A DNA stretch of 64,000 nucleotides from Nocardia aurantia (GTDB lineage: Bacteria; Actinomycetota; Actinomycetes; Mycobacteriales; Mycobacteriaceae): the NCBI RefSeq assembly GCF_009604425.1, contig NZ_WEGI01000013.1:62001-126000 (forward strand), given 5' to 3'. Below the pieces are notes generated by a model. It worked only from the letters and a program-made list of their open reading frames with translations, was not told the DNA's origin and did not search any database. Every line of letters starts with the position of its first letter. Position 1 is the first letter of the stretch. Positions 24,241 through 32,186 of this stretch are shown here, in pieces. The translations under genes and the position numbers were made by a program.

Positions 24241-25620
24241 ATGGAGCACTCAGCCGGTAGCAGCCCCGTACTGGTGGAGCCCGGTGCCGTCGCCGGGCCG
24301 CCGCCACGCGCCGTGGCCGCGGGGCCGCCGCGGCGACCGTCCCCGCCGCCGGACTCGTTCGCCGGATTGCTCGACGAGGCCGGCAAGCGCCGCGATCTGC
24401 GTCGGATGAAGACCGTCGCCACCGGATTCCTGGTGGCGGCGACCGTGATCTATCTGCTGTGCAGCTGGCTGAGCGCGCACGGCGCCGGCGCCTGGGTGGG
24501 CTATGTGCGCGCGGCGTCCGAGGCCGGCATGGTCGGCGCGCTGGCCGACTGGTTCGCGGTGACGGCGCTGTTCCGGCATCCGCTCGGGCTGCCCATTCCG
24601 CACACCGCGATCATCCGGAAGAAGAAGGATCAACTCGGCGCCGGGCTCGGCGATTTCGTGCGGGCGAATTTCCTCTCGTCCGACACCGTCGCGGCCAAGG
24701 TGAATTCCGCGCAGATCTCGCTGCGACTGGGCCGCTGGATGGCCGATCCGCAGCACGCCGCACGGGTTTCCGAGGAATCGTCCACGATTCTGCGCGCGGT
24801 GGTCGGCGCGCTGCGCGACGAGGACGTCGAGCAGATCATCGACCAGACCATCGTGAAGCGCATCGCGGAACCGGAGTGGGGACCGCCGATCGGCCGGGTG
24901 CTCGCCGAACTGCTCGCCGACAACCGGCAGGCCGCGCTGCTGGACCTGCTGGCCGAGCGCGCCCACCAATGGGCGCTGGGCAGCCAGGAGACCCTCGATC
25001 GCATCGTGATGCGGGACGCCCCCAACTGGGCGCCGAAATTCGTCAATGTGCTGCTGTCGGAACGGATATACCGGGAATTGGTGGAATTCACCTGGAAGAT
25101 CCGTTCGCAGCCCGACCACGAGGTCCGGGTCGCGGTGAACCGTTTCCTCGAGGAATTCGCGCGCGATCTGCAGTTCGATCCCGCGATGATCAAGAAAGCG
25201 GAGCGGGTCAAGGCGGAGATCATGGGCCGCGAGGAGATCACCGGTATGGCCCGCGCCACCTGGCGGGCGGCCAAGCGGATGATCCTGGAATCCGCCGACG
25301 ACCCGAACAGCACCCTGCGCCGCAAGGTCACCGAGAACGTGCAGCAACTCGGCGACCGGCTGGCCGACGACGCGGAACTGCGCGATCGGGTGGACTCCTG
25401 GCTGGAACGCGGCGTGCGCTATCTCGTGGTCACCTACGGCGCCGAGATCGCCACGCTGATCAGCGACACCGTCGCCCGCTGGGACGCCGACGAGGCCAGC
25501 AGCAAGATCGAGTTGCAAGCGGGCCGGGATCTGCAGTTCATCCGGATCAACGGCACGGTGGTCGGCTCGCTGGCCGGATTGGTGATCTACACCCTCTCCC
25601 ACCTCGTGTTCGCCGTCTGA
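24241..25620 (+). CDS. DUF445 membrane protein
   Basis: A 459-residue DUF445 (YjiN-like) protein, counterpart of Rv0473. A Pro-rich cytoplasmic start is followed by a membrane segment (TVATGFLVAATVIYLLCSWL, about 59-78) and the family core EAGMVGALADWFAVTALFRHPLGLPIPHTAII. A long helical region follows, and a second membrane helix closes the protein (VVGSLAGLVIYTLSHLVF). The molecular function of the family is not known. CAGAAT lies six bases before the ATG and may be the -10 of a leaderless transcript. It is divergent from the TetR regulator. Confidence 0.85.
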   Translation: MEHSAGSSPVLVEPGAVAGPPPRAVAAGPPRRPSPPPDSFAGLLDEAGKRRDLRRMKTVATGFLVAATVIYLLCSWLSAHGAGAWVGYVRAASEAGMVGALADWFAVTALFRHPLGLPIPHTAIIRKKKDQLGAGLGDFVRANFLSSDTVAAKVNSAQISLRLGRWMADPQHAARVSEESSTILRAVVGALRDEDVEQIIDQTIVKRIAEPEWGPPIGRVLAELLADNRQAALLDLLAERAHQWALGSQETLDRIVMRDAPNWAPKFVNVLLSERIYRELVEFTWKIRSQPDHEVRVAVNRFLEEFARDLQFDPAMIKKAERVKAEIMGREEITGMARATWRAAKRMILESADDPNSTLRRKVTENVQQLGDRLADDAELRDRVDSWLERGVRYLVVTYGAEIATLISDTVARWDADEASSKIELQAGRDLQFIRINGTVVGSLAGLVIYTLSHLVFAV

Positions 25621-25646
25621 TCGGGTACGCGACACCCCATGTCACG

Positions 25647-25693
25647 GGGTGCTAACTGGAGTGCTTGCAAGAGCTAGCACCCTGTCCTAGAAT
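25647..25693 (+). promoter_or_regulatory. Promoter with flanking palindrome for the XRE-hbhA operon
   Basis: TTGCAA (25665-25670), a 17-base spacer and TAGAAT (25688-25693) form a near-consensus vegetative promoter. GGGTGCTA (25647-25654) and TAGCACCC (25675-25682) are exact complements 20 bases apart and enclose the -35, so a bound protein would block polymerase. The XRE regulator encoded directly downstream is a reasonable candidate for autoregulation. Confidence 0.65.
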
Positions 25694-25721
25694 CGGCGGC
25701 ACAACCGCCGGAAGGTGAGTC

Positions 25722-26228
25722 ATGGCACAGGAGCCCGAGGTTTCCGACCGGACGACCGGGGAATCCGCGGAACAACAGTCCGCGGTCGCCGGAGATCGGG
25801 TGGGCCGCGTAGCCAACGCGGCACACGACATCGGAGGCTTCATCCGGGCGCAGCGAGAAGCCGCTCAGGTATCGCTGCGTCAGCTCGCGCAGCTGGCGGG
25901 GGTGAGCAATCCGTATCTCAGTCAGATCGAGCGCGGATTGCGCAATCCGTCCGCCGAGGTGCTCGCGCAGATCGCGAAGGGTCTGCGGGTGTCCTCGGAG
26001 GTCTTGTACATGCGGGCCGGCTTCCTCGAGCAGAGGTCGCACGGACCGGTGCGGGACGCCTTGCTGGCCGACACCGTGATCACCGAACGGCAGAAGCAGG
26101 TCCTGCTGGACATCTACGAATCGTTCCGCCGGGAGAACTCCGGCGGCGGCGCCGCCTTCGAGAGTCCTGACGGCGGCGCAACCGTCGAGAGCCCTGGCCC
26201 CATCAGCCAGGAGAACGAAACATCATGA
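25722..26228 (+). CDS. XRE-family helix-turn-helix regulator
   Basis: A 168-residue cytoplasmic regulator, counterpart of Rv0474. GGAAGGTGAG lies just upstream of the ATG. The HTH domain spans about residues 38-95, with SLRQLAQLAGVSNPYLSQIERG as the classical helix-turn-helix. The C-terminal third is low in complexity and carries a short duplication (FESPDGG / VESPGP). The stop overlaps the hbhA start by four bases (ATGA), so it is co-translated with the adhesin and is a likely regulator of the pair. Confidence 0.92.
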   Translation: MAQEPEVSDRTTGESAEQQSAVAGDRVGRVANAAHDIGGFIRAQREAAQVSLRQLAQLAGVSNPYLSQIERGLRNPSAEVLAQIAKGLRVSSEVLYMRAGFLEQRSHGPVRDALLADTVITERQKQVLLDIYESFRRENSGGGAAFESPDGGATVESPGPISQENETS

Positions 26229-26989
26229 CCGACACCATCACTCCTTCCGTCACCAAATCGCTGTACGCCACCGTCGGCGCCGGCGACGCGCTCTACGCCG
26301 CCGTCACCGAGGTCGTCGACAAGGTGCGTGGCCGTGCCGGCGGCACCGATGTCAGCGGCCGGGTCGAGGAGGCCCGCGAGCGGCTGTCCACGCTGCCGGC
26401 GGATGTCCAGGAGCAGATCGGGACGCTGCGGCAGCGGCTGCCGGAGGACATCGCCGAGCTGCGCGAGAGGTACAACCCGGCCAAGCTGAGCTCGGCCGAG
26501 ACCCGCAGCAAGCTGACCGCCGAGCTCAACGACCGGTTCGGCCCGGACGAGCTGCGCAAGCTGGCCGACCAGTACTACCAGCAGTTCCTCGGCGTGTACG
26601 CCGAGCTCGCCGAGCGCGGCGAGGTCACCGTGGGCCGGCTGCGCGCCACCCCGGGGGTCGAGGAGCGCATCGGCCAGGTCGAGGGCGTCTACAACGACGT
26701 CGTCCACCGCGCCGAGGGCGTGCTCGGCAAGGTGTCCGGGCAGGTCGGTGGCCTGCTGGGCGGCCGGACCGGCCAGGTCGAGGAGGCCGATCGGGGCGAG
26801 GACGTCGTGCCGGTCGTCGACGGCGAGGTCGTCGGGGTGACCACCGAGACCGAGGTGCTCGCCGAGCAGGCCGCCGCCGAACAGGCCGCCGCCGACGATG
26901 CCGCGGCCGTGCAGGCCGCCGCCGAGCGGGCGGCCGGCAAGAAGGCTTCGGCGAAGAAGGCCGCGCCCAGGAAGCCCGCCGACCAGTAA
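26225..26989 (+). CDS. hbhA: Heparin-binding haemagglutinin homologue
   Basis: A 254-residue protein, counterpart of Rv0475. The first 190 or so residues are a long amphipathic helix or coiled coil (EEARERLSTLPADVQEQIGTL, ELNDRFGPDELRKLADQYY). The tail is the Ala/Lys-rich segment typical of HbhA (AAGKKASAKKAAPRKP), which in mycobacteria binds heparan sulfate and is methylated. The Lys-rich tail is short here, with a long Ala/Glu/Asp stretch before it, so heparin affinity may be weaker. No signal peptide is present, as in mycobacterial HbhA. A strong stem-loop follows. Confidence 0.9.
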   Translation: MTDTITPSVTKSLYATVGAGDALYAAVTEVVDKVRGRAGGTDVSGRVEEARERLSTLPADVQEQIGTLRQRLPEDIAELRERYNPAKLSSAETRSKLTAELNDRFGPDELRKLADQYYQQFLGVYAELAERGEVTVGRLRATPGVEERIGQVEGVYNDVVHRAEGVLGKVSGQVGGLLGGRTGQVEEADRGEDVVPVVDGEVVGVTTETEVLAEQAAAEQAAADDAAAVQAAAERAAGKKASAKKAAPRKPADQ

Positions 26990-27009
26990 CCGCCTTCGCG
27001 GGATCCGTC

Positions 27010-27047
27010 CCACCGCCTCCGCGCATCCCCGTGCGCGGAGGCGGTGG
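27010..27047 (+). terminator. Strong stem-loop after hbhA
   Basis: A perfect 16-base inverted repeat (CCACCGCCTCCGCGCA and its complement) with a 6-base loop starts 20 bases after the hbhA stop codon. No T-run is present. It separates the hbhA operon from the DUF2516 gene. Confidence 0.75.
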
Positions 27048-27065
27048 CGTACTCGCGGAAGCTCC

Positions 27066-27078
27066 TATCATGGATGCC
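27066..27078 (+). promoter_or_regulatory. Leaderless -10 element for the DUF2516 gene
   Basis: TATCAT (27066-27071) lies seven bases before GTG 27079. This TANNNT-to-start spacing is that of leaderless actinobacterial transcripts and supports GTG 27079 over ATG 27070. Confidence 0.5.
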
Positions 27079-27363
27079 GTGTCCCTGACTCATGGCGTTC
27101 TCACCCTGATCTGGCTCGCCGCCGTAGGGGCGACCATCTTCGCGCTCATCCATGCCGTCCGGCAGCGGTCCGACGCTTTCACCGCGGTCGACAAGCTGAC
27201 CAAGCCCATCTGGCTGACCATCCTCGGGGTGGCGCTGGCCTTCCTGGTGCTGGCGGAGACGGCGATCGGGCTGCTGGGCCTGGCCGCGGTGGTGGCCACC
27301 GGCGTCTACCTCGCCGACGTGCGGCCCAAGGTCGACGAGGTGCAGCGCGGCCCGCGCTGGTAA
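27079..27363 (+). CDS. DUF2516 small membrane protein
   Basis: A protein of about 94 residues from GTG 27079; ATG 27070 is an alternative. It is the counterpart of Rv0476. Hydrophobic segments are VLTLIWLAAVGATIFALIHAV (about 7-27) and a longer stretch from WLTILGVALAFLVLAETAIGLLGLAAVVATGVYLADV (about 45-80), so two or three membrane helices are expected. The tail is short and charged. The function is unknown. Confidence 0.8.
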   Translation: MSLTHGVLTLIWLAAVGATIFALIHAVRQRSDAFTAVDKLTKPIWLTILGVALAFLVLAETAIGLLGLAAVVATGVYLADVRPKVDEVQRGPRW

Positions 27364-27455
27364 GGGGACTTGTCGTATCTCCCATGCGCCCGCCGCTGTT
27401 CGTTGTGCGGGTTCACTGATCTGTTGTCCGCTCTGGTCGGCATCGCCCGGGCAAG

Positions 27456-27491
27456 TTACTGTGTCAGTAAGTTACTGTTGTATTAGGTAAC
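27456..27491. promoter_or_regulatory. Paired inverted repeats upstream of an alpha/beta-hydrolase gene
   Basis: TTACTG-TGT-CAGTAA (27456-27470) is a perfect short palindrome. It is followed at once by GTTAC...GTAAC (27471-27491). The spacing and AGTTACTG repetition look like a TetR-type operator. The site lies 31-66 bases before ATG 27522. The cognate regulator is not evident in the immediate neighbourhood. Confidence 0.5.
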
Positions 27492-27521
27492 ACACAGTTC
27501 GTTGCACAAGGGAGTGTTCGG

Positions 27522-28529
27522 ATGCCGGCGGTGTTCTCGCCGATCCAGGATCGGATTCGTGATCGGTTGCGCGCCCACCGAGTGGGCCTGCGCACGCGTC
27601 GCTACACCACCGCGGCGTTCAACCCACCGGCCGTCGCGTCGGAGGCCACCGCGGTCACCGCGGCCGACGGCACCCGCCTGCGAGTCCACGCCTACGGGCC
27701 CGCCGACGGGGACGTGGTCGTGCTGGTGCACGGCTGGACCTGCTGCCTCGAGTACTGGAACCCCCAGATCAACGCGTTCGCCGGGAACTATCGCATGGTC
27801 GCCTACGACCTGCGCGGCCACGGCGGCAGCGATCTCGGCCCGGTCCCGCCGACGCCGGAACTGCTCGCCGACGATCTCGCCGCCGTCCTGACCGCGGTGT
27901 TGCGGCCCGGGCAGCGCGCGGTGCTGGTCGGGCACAGTCTCGGCGGGATGACCATCCAGGCGTGGGCGGCGCGGCATCCGGAGCGAGTGGCCGAGCAGGC
28001 TTCGGCCGTGGTGCTGACCAATACCGCCCCCGGCAATCTGATCGCCGAGACCACGGTGCTGCCGGTCTTCAATCGCGGGCTGATCCCGCTGCCGCAGGGG
28101 CTGGGCCGCTGGGGTCTGGCCGCGCAGTTGCTGTTCCCGCCGATTCCGCCGGTGCGCTGGGCCTTTCGCCGGCAGGTGATGACGCTGGCGTCCACCGGGG
28201 ACGTGGCCGACTTCGCGCTGTCGATCGTGCGGTCGTGCCCGGCGACGGTGCGCGGGATGTTCGGGCTGCTACTGGGCGATCTCGCGCTCGGGCGGGCAGC
28301 GGAGAACCTGACCGTGCCCACCACCGTCATCGCCGGTGATCGCGACGACCTCACGCCGCCGGTGCATTCCCGGCGGTTGGTCGAAATGCTCACGCGGGCA
28401 GGCTCATTCGATGCCTACCGGGTGCTGCACACCGGACATCTCGGCAATGTCGAGGCGTACGCGGAATTCAACGCGGAGTTGGAACGGGTGCTGGTCGCGG
28501 CGCATCGCGGCGCGGAGGCCACCGCCTGA
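27522..28529 (+). CDS. Alpha/beta-hydrolase
   Basis: A 335-residue cytoplasmic hydrolase. The oxyanion region is LVHGWTCCLEYW (about 68-79), the nucleophile elbow GHSLGGMT (about 133-140), the acid GDRDDLTPP (about 270) and the catalytic His in LHTGHLGNVE (about 305). A cap domain rich in hydrophobics and Pro lies between. The substrate is unknown. The position between DUF2516 and deoC differs from M. tuberculosis, where Rv0477 is found. A palindromic operator-like site precedes the gene. Confidence 0.85.
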   Translation: MPAVFSPIQDRIRDRLRAHRVGLRTRRYTTAAFNPPAVASEATAVTAADGTRLRVHAYGPADGDVVVLVHGWTCCLEYWNPQINAFAGNYRMVAYDLRGHGGSDLGPVPPTPELLADDLAAVLTAVLRPGQRAVLVGHSLGGMTIQAWAARHPERVAEQASAVVLTNTAPGNLIAETTVLPVFNRGLIPLPQGLGRWGLAAQLLFPPIPPVRWAFRRQVMTLASTGDVADFALSIVRSCPATVRGMFGLLLGDLALGRAAENLTVPTTVIAGDRDDLTPPVHSRRLVEMLTRAGSFDAYRVLHTGHLGNVEAYAEFNAELERVLVAAHRGAEATA

Positions 28530-28699
28530 CGACGGTCGCGGGCGCGAATCCACCGGGTCGTACCCGGAGCAGGTTCCCGCACCCATCTGGCGCGGAATAC
28601 GGTGCGGGATCCTGCCCTGGGTATGAAACATGATGAGCGGCAACAAGTTTCAGGCCGCCGGGTAAGCCGTTGCCGCGTGGTGGGTCCGGTGGGCCGCGC

Positions 28700-29581
28700 T
28701 CAGTCGAAGACGACCGTGCGGCGGCCGTGGACCAGTACCCGGCCCTCCAGGTGCCAGCGCAGGCCGCGGGCCAGCACGACGCGTTCGATGTCGCGGCCCT
28801 GGCGGACCATGTCGCGGGCGGTGTCGGCGTGGTCGATGCGGGTGACGTCCTGTTCGATGATCGGGCCGGCGTCCAGCTCCGGGGTCACGTAGTGGCAGGT
28901 GGCGCCGATCAGTTTCACGCCGCGCGCGAACGCCTGATGGTAGGGCCGCGCGCCGACGAACGACGGCAGGAAGCTGTGGTGGATGTTGATCGCGCGGCCC
29001 GCCCAGTGTTCGCACAGTGCGGCGGGCAGCACCTGCATGAACCGGGCGAGTACCACCGCATCCGGTTCGTGGGCGTCGACCAGCGCGCGGACCTGCTCGA
29101 ACGCCGGGCCGCGCTCGGCGGGGTCGCGGGGGAAGGGCACGTGATGGAACTTGACGCCGTGTGCCCGGGTCATGTCCGCCAGATCGGGGTGGTTGCCGAC
29201 GACCGCCTCGATGGTGGCCGGTAGCTCGCCGCTCGCGGCCCGGCCCAGCAGGTCGTGCAGGCAGTGACCGTCCTTGCTGACCAGCAGCACCGCGCGCCGG
29301 CGGGCGGCGGAATCCAGCACCTGCCAGTCCGTCTCGGGGCTCAGCTCCGCCGCCACCGCCGCGAACCGCGCGCGCAGCTCGTCGAGCGGGAACGGCACCG
29401 TCGGCGCGAGGATGGCCTGGCGGGTGAAGAACCAGCCCGACTCCCGGTCGGAATGGTATCCGGCCTCCACGATCGACCCACCGAACTCGGCGATGAACGA
29501 GGTGATCCGGGCGATGATGCCCGGGCGGTCCGGGCAGCCGAGGGTCAGCACGTAACGCCGGTCGTCGGAAGTGGAGCTCAT
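28700..29581 (-). CDS. purU: Formyltetrahydrofolate deformylase
   Basis: A 293-residue enzyme hydrolysing 10-formyl-tetrahydrofolate to tetrahydrofolate and formate, which balances one-carbon pools. The N-terminal ACT domain (YVLTLGCPDRPGIIARITSFI, about 9-90) is followed by the formyltransferase fold with NIHHSFLPSFVGARPYHQAF (about 210-229), containing the His, and a late Asp in HYVTPELDAGPII. Length and domain order are normal. The gene immediately upstream on the same strand encodes a GNAT protein, 24 bases away. Confidence 0.95.
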   Translation of the reverse strand: MSSTSDDRRYVLTLGCPDRPGIIARITSFIAEFGGSIVEAGYHSDRESGWFFTRQAILAPTVPFPLDELRARFAAVAAELSPETDWQVLDSAARRRAVLLVSKDGHCLHDLLGRAASGELPATIEAVVGNHPDLADMTRAHGVKFHHVPFPRDPAERGPAFEQVRALVDAHEPDAVVLARFMQVLPAALCEHWAGRAINIHHSFLPSFVGARPYHQAFARGVKLIGATCHYVTPELDAGPIIEQDVTRIDHADTARDMVRQGRDIERVVLARGLRWHLEGRVLVHGRRTVVFD

Positions 29582-29605
29582 CGCTCCATCCTCGCAGGAT
29601 GGCGG

Positions 29606-30232
29606 TTACAGCCGATAGAAGGGTTCGGCGTAGTGGAACTCGCCCGTCATCCCGGGCTCGTGCGCGGTGAGCGGTCGCACCTGGAAATGCGACACCCAGG
29701 CCGGTTCGTCGGGCACGATGCCCAGCCGGGCGGCGGGCCGGAAGCCGAAGCGCGGGTAGTACTCCAGGCTGCCGAGCAGGCCGACCAGCGGTTCGTCCAG
29801 CGCGTCGGCCGCGCCGAGCGCGGCGTGCACGAGGGCCGATCCGATGCCCGCACCCTGGCGTTCCGGCAGCACGCCGAGCGGGCCCAGCGCCAGTACCGGG
29901 AAGCGGCCCACCCCGGCGCGGGTGAGGCAGACGTGCCCGACGACGCGGGCGGCCGACTCCGCCACCAGCGACAACGTCGGCATCCAGCCGGCGTCGCTGC
30001 GCAGCCGGTGGACCAGATCGACCTCTGCCGGATCGGCCTCCGCCGCAGCCGGATCGGCCTCCGCCGCAGCCGGATCGACCGCCGCTGGATCGATCGCCGC
30101 CGGATCGGCCTTTGCGGGATCGGTCTGGGCCGGCCGGCCGGCCGTGCCGCGGGGATACGCGCGGGCGAACGCGGCCCGGTGCACGGCATCGATGGAGAGG
30201 ATGTCGCCGGCCCGTTCGCGCCGGATCAGCAC
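29606..30232 (-). CDS. GNAT N-acetyltransferase with a DPA-repeat insert
   Basis: A 208-residue acetyltransferase-fold protein. The start at GTG 30232 is preceded by GGAAGGAGAG. The acetyl-CoA loop is LPERQGAGIGSALVHAAL (about 125-142), and LEYYPRFGFRPA is the typical C-terminal part of YhbS-like members. Between the first strand/helix and the core, about 30 residues (36-66) are a low-complexity run of DPAxxDPA units, encoded by 15-21 base repeats at about 30013-30112. The insert is unusual for this compact fold and probably forms a flexible loop. The substrate is unknown. Confidence 0.8.
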   Translation of the reverse strand: MLIRRERAGDILSIDAVHRAAFARAYPRGTAGRPAQTDPAKADPAAIDPAAVDPAAAEADPAAAEADPAEVDLVHRLRSDAGWMPTLSLVAESAARVVGHVCLTRAGVGRFPVLALGPLGVLPERQGAGIGSALVHAALGAADALDEPLVGLLGSLEYYPRFGFRPAARLGIVPDEPAWVSHFQVRPLTAHEPGMTGEFHYAEPFYRL

Positions 30233-30356
30233 GATGACCTCTCCTTCCGCCCGGGAGTGCTTCGCGGTGTGCAGCTGTCGGCTTGTTGCTTCGAGTGTGC
30301 GCGCCGGGACCGGCGGCCCGCAACGTCGCGGCCGTCGTGTGCCAGACTGCACACTC

Positions 30357-31028
30357 GTGGCTGACATCCCCCTCGAACTCACCCGGCGGGCGGTGGCGGC
30401 GCTGATCGACCACACCCTGCTCGCCCCCGAGGCCACCCCGGCCGACGTGGCCGCGACCGTGGACGAGGCCCGGGCGCTCGGCGTCTTCGCGGTGTGCCTG
30501 TCGCCGTCGATGCTGCCCGTGCGGGCGCCCGGCCTGGCTGTGGCGACCGTCGCCGGATTCCCGTCGGGTAAGCACCACGCGCTGGTCAAGGGCGCCGAGG
30601 CGCGACTCGCGATCGAGCAGGGCGCCGACGAGGTCGACATGGTCATCGATGTGGGCGCCGCGGTGGCCGGCGACTACGACGCGGTGCTGGCCGAGATCAT
30701 CACGGTGCGGGAGGCGATCGGCGACCGGGCGCTGCTCAAGGTGATCATCGAATCGGCGGCGCTGCCCGATGCGGCGATCGTCGCGGTGTGTCACACCGCG
30801 CGGCGCGCGGGGGCCGATTTCGTGAAGACATCCACCGGATTTCATCCCGCGGGTGGCGCGTCCGTGCACGCGGTGCGGCTGATGGCCGAGACGGTCAATG
30901 GGAAGCTCGGGGTCAAGGCCAGCGGCGGGATCCGGACCGCGGCCGCCGCGGCGGAGCTGATCGCCGCGGGTGCCACCCGGCTCGGCTTGTCCCGCTCGCG
31001 CGAGGTGCTGGCCGGGTTCCCGGAGTAG
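30357..31028 (+). CDS. deoC: Deoxyribose-phosphate aldolase
   Basis: A 223-residue class I aldolase splitting 2-deoxyribose-5-phosphate into glyceraldehyde-3-phosphate and acetaldehyde in deoxynucleoside breakdown; counterpart of Rv0478. Motifs are IDHTLLAPEATPADV at the start, EVDMVIDVGA (Asp), the proton-relay and Schiff-base region LKVIIESAAL and the active Lys of FVKTSTGFHPAGGAS. The GTG start at 30357 gives the usual length. It is divergent from the GNAT gene and followed by a 26-bp tandem repeat array. Confidence 0.95.
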   Translation: MADIPLELTRRAVAALIDHTLLAPEATPADVAATVDEARALGVFAVCLSPSMLPVRAPGLAVATVAGFPSGKHHALVKGAEARLAIEQGADEVDMVIDVGAAVAGDYDAVLAEIITVREAIGDRALLKVIIESAALPDAAIVAVCHTARRAGADFVKTSTGFHPAGGASVHAVRLMAETVNGKLGVKASGGIRTAAAAAELIAAGATRLGLSRSREVLAGFPE

Positions 31029-31069
31029 GTCGCGGCGGGCGCCTCCGGGCTCGGCCGTGTCGAACATTT

Positions 31070-31263
31070 TTCCCGGCTCGGCTGTACCCGGCACCTTCCC
31101 GGCTCGGCTGTACCCGGCACCTTCTCGGCTCGGCTGTACCCGGCACCTTCTCGGCTCGGCTGTACCCGGCACCTTCTCGGCTCGGCTGTACCCGGCACCT
31201 TCTCGGCTCGGCTGTACCCGACGCCTTCCCGGCTCGGCGGCGGCCGACACCTTCCCGGCCCGG
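31070..31263. repeat. 26-bp tandem repeat array, seven units plus a partial one
   Basis: Exact 26-base periodicity with units starting at 31070, 31096, 31122, 31148, 31174, 31200 and 31226. The core is CGGCTCGGCTGTACCCGGCA. The inner units are identical or differ by one base, and the last is degenerate. The array fills the gap between the convergent deoC and DUF2993 genes. Three units equal 78 bases, so long spurious frames cross it. It looks like a VNTR-type locus. Confidence 0.9.
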
Positions 31264-31312
31264 CGTCAGAACACGGAGTGCCCGAGCCCGCATTCGCGGT
31301 ACGGCTCGGTGC

Positions 31313-32065
31313 TCAGCAGCGGGTATCGGCGTTCTGATCGACCTGCAACTGCGACGCGCCGCCGCTCAGCTGCACAGCCAGGCCGTCGTCGGTGACGTGC
31401 ACGGCCGTCGGATGCATGTCCAGCGGATAGTTCTGCAGGCTCTGGGTCATCACGTCGACGATGCCGGAGACCAGATCGGTGGGCAGGCCGATGCCGAGCA
31501 GCGAGGCCGACGCGGTGTTGACCTGGATCTGATTGCCGACGATCTGCGGCTTCAGCTGCAGATCGGCCAGGCCGCCGAGCACCTTCACCGTCAGCGTGCC
31601 GGTCGACGCGTCGGATTTCACGTCGGAGACCATGCCCTTCAGGGTCTGCTGGATGCCCTCGTCGGTCCAGGTGACGTCGGCGCTGCTGCTGCCGACGTCC
31701 GCACCCCGGTCGAGCAGGTGGACGTCGTTGATCTTCGCGTGCACCTTCATGCCGACCGCCGGGCCGAACTTGGCGTCGTCGCTGTTCATCGTCACGGAGC
31801 CGACCCGATGATCTATCGCCGTGAGCAGCAGCGGTTTCGCACCGAAATGCACCGTCACCTTGGAGCCGAGGTCGTGTTCCGCCTGGGCGGCGATGCAATC
31901 GGCGTAGTGCTTGCGGTAATAGGTCTCCGCGCCGACCAGCGCGGCGACCGCCACGAGCACGACGACCACCCCCGCGATCAGGAGATTGCGGCGCAGGTGG
32001 GAGCCACCTGGACGCCCACCCATGGCGACCGTGGGAGCAGCGCCGTCGTCGGAGTACGAACTCAT
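31313..32065 (-). CDS. DUF2993 (LmeA-like) membrane-anchored protein
   Basis: A 250-residue protein from ATG 32065 (MSSYSDDGAAPTVAMGG); longer frames to 32167 run into the divergent promoter. A signal anchor (LLIAGVVVVLVAVAALVGAETYY, about 28-50) is followed by an exported domain that reads as DUF2993: a repeating beta pattern with LLTAIDHRVGSVTMNSDDAKFGPAVGMKVHAKINDV and a central SLLGIGLPTDLV. LmeA, a phospholipase of the same family, acts in mannan assembly; whether this protein shares that role is open. In position it matches Rv0479c. Confidence 0.75.
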   Translation of the reverse strand: MSSYSDDGAAPTVAMGGRPGGSHLRRNLLIAGVVVVLVAVAALVGAETYYRKHYADCIAAQAEHDLGSKVTVHFGAKPLLLTAIDHRVGSVTMNSDDAKFGPAVGMKVHAKINDVHLLDRGADVGSSSADVTWTDEGIQQTLKGMVSDVKSDASTGTLTVKVLGGLADLQLKPQIVGNQIQVNTASASLLGIGLPTDLVSGIVDVMTQSLQNYPLDMHPTAVHVTDDGLAVQLSGGASQLQVDQNADTRC

Positions 32066-32173
32066 GTCCGCGATTCTTCCCGAGCAATCATGAGTCACCC
32101 CTGTGGCGCGGCTGAGAGCACGGCCAAATTCTCGGTCCGGGCCGATTACGGCCTGCGGCCATACCACGCCGAG

Positions 32174-32186
32174 TAATCTGAATCAC
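32174..32186 (+). promoter_or_regulatory. Leaderless -10 element for the AbiEi-like gene
   Basis: TAATCT (32174-32179) lies seven bases before ATG 32187, a TANNNT-to-start distance typical of leaderless messages. Confidence 0.5.

Noticed and set aside
31070..31263. CRISPR array
   Set aside because: The 26-bp units are directly adjacent, without unique spacers, and no cas genes are near.
30842..31293. Frames with a repeated GAGYSRAEKVPGTAEP-like translation
   Set aside because: They are produced by three 26-bp repeat units equalling 26 codons, with no start context and no similarity to known proteins.
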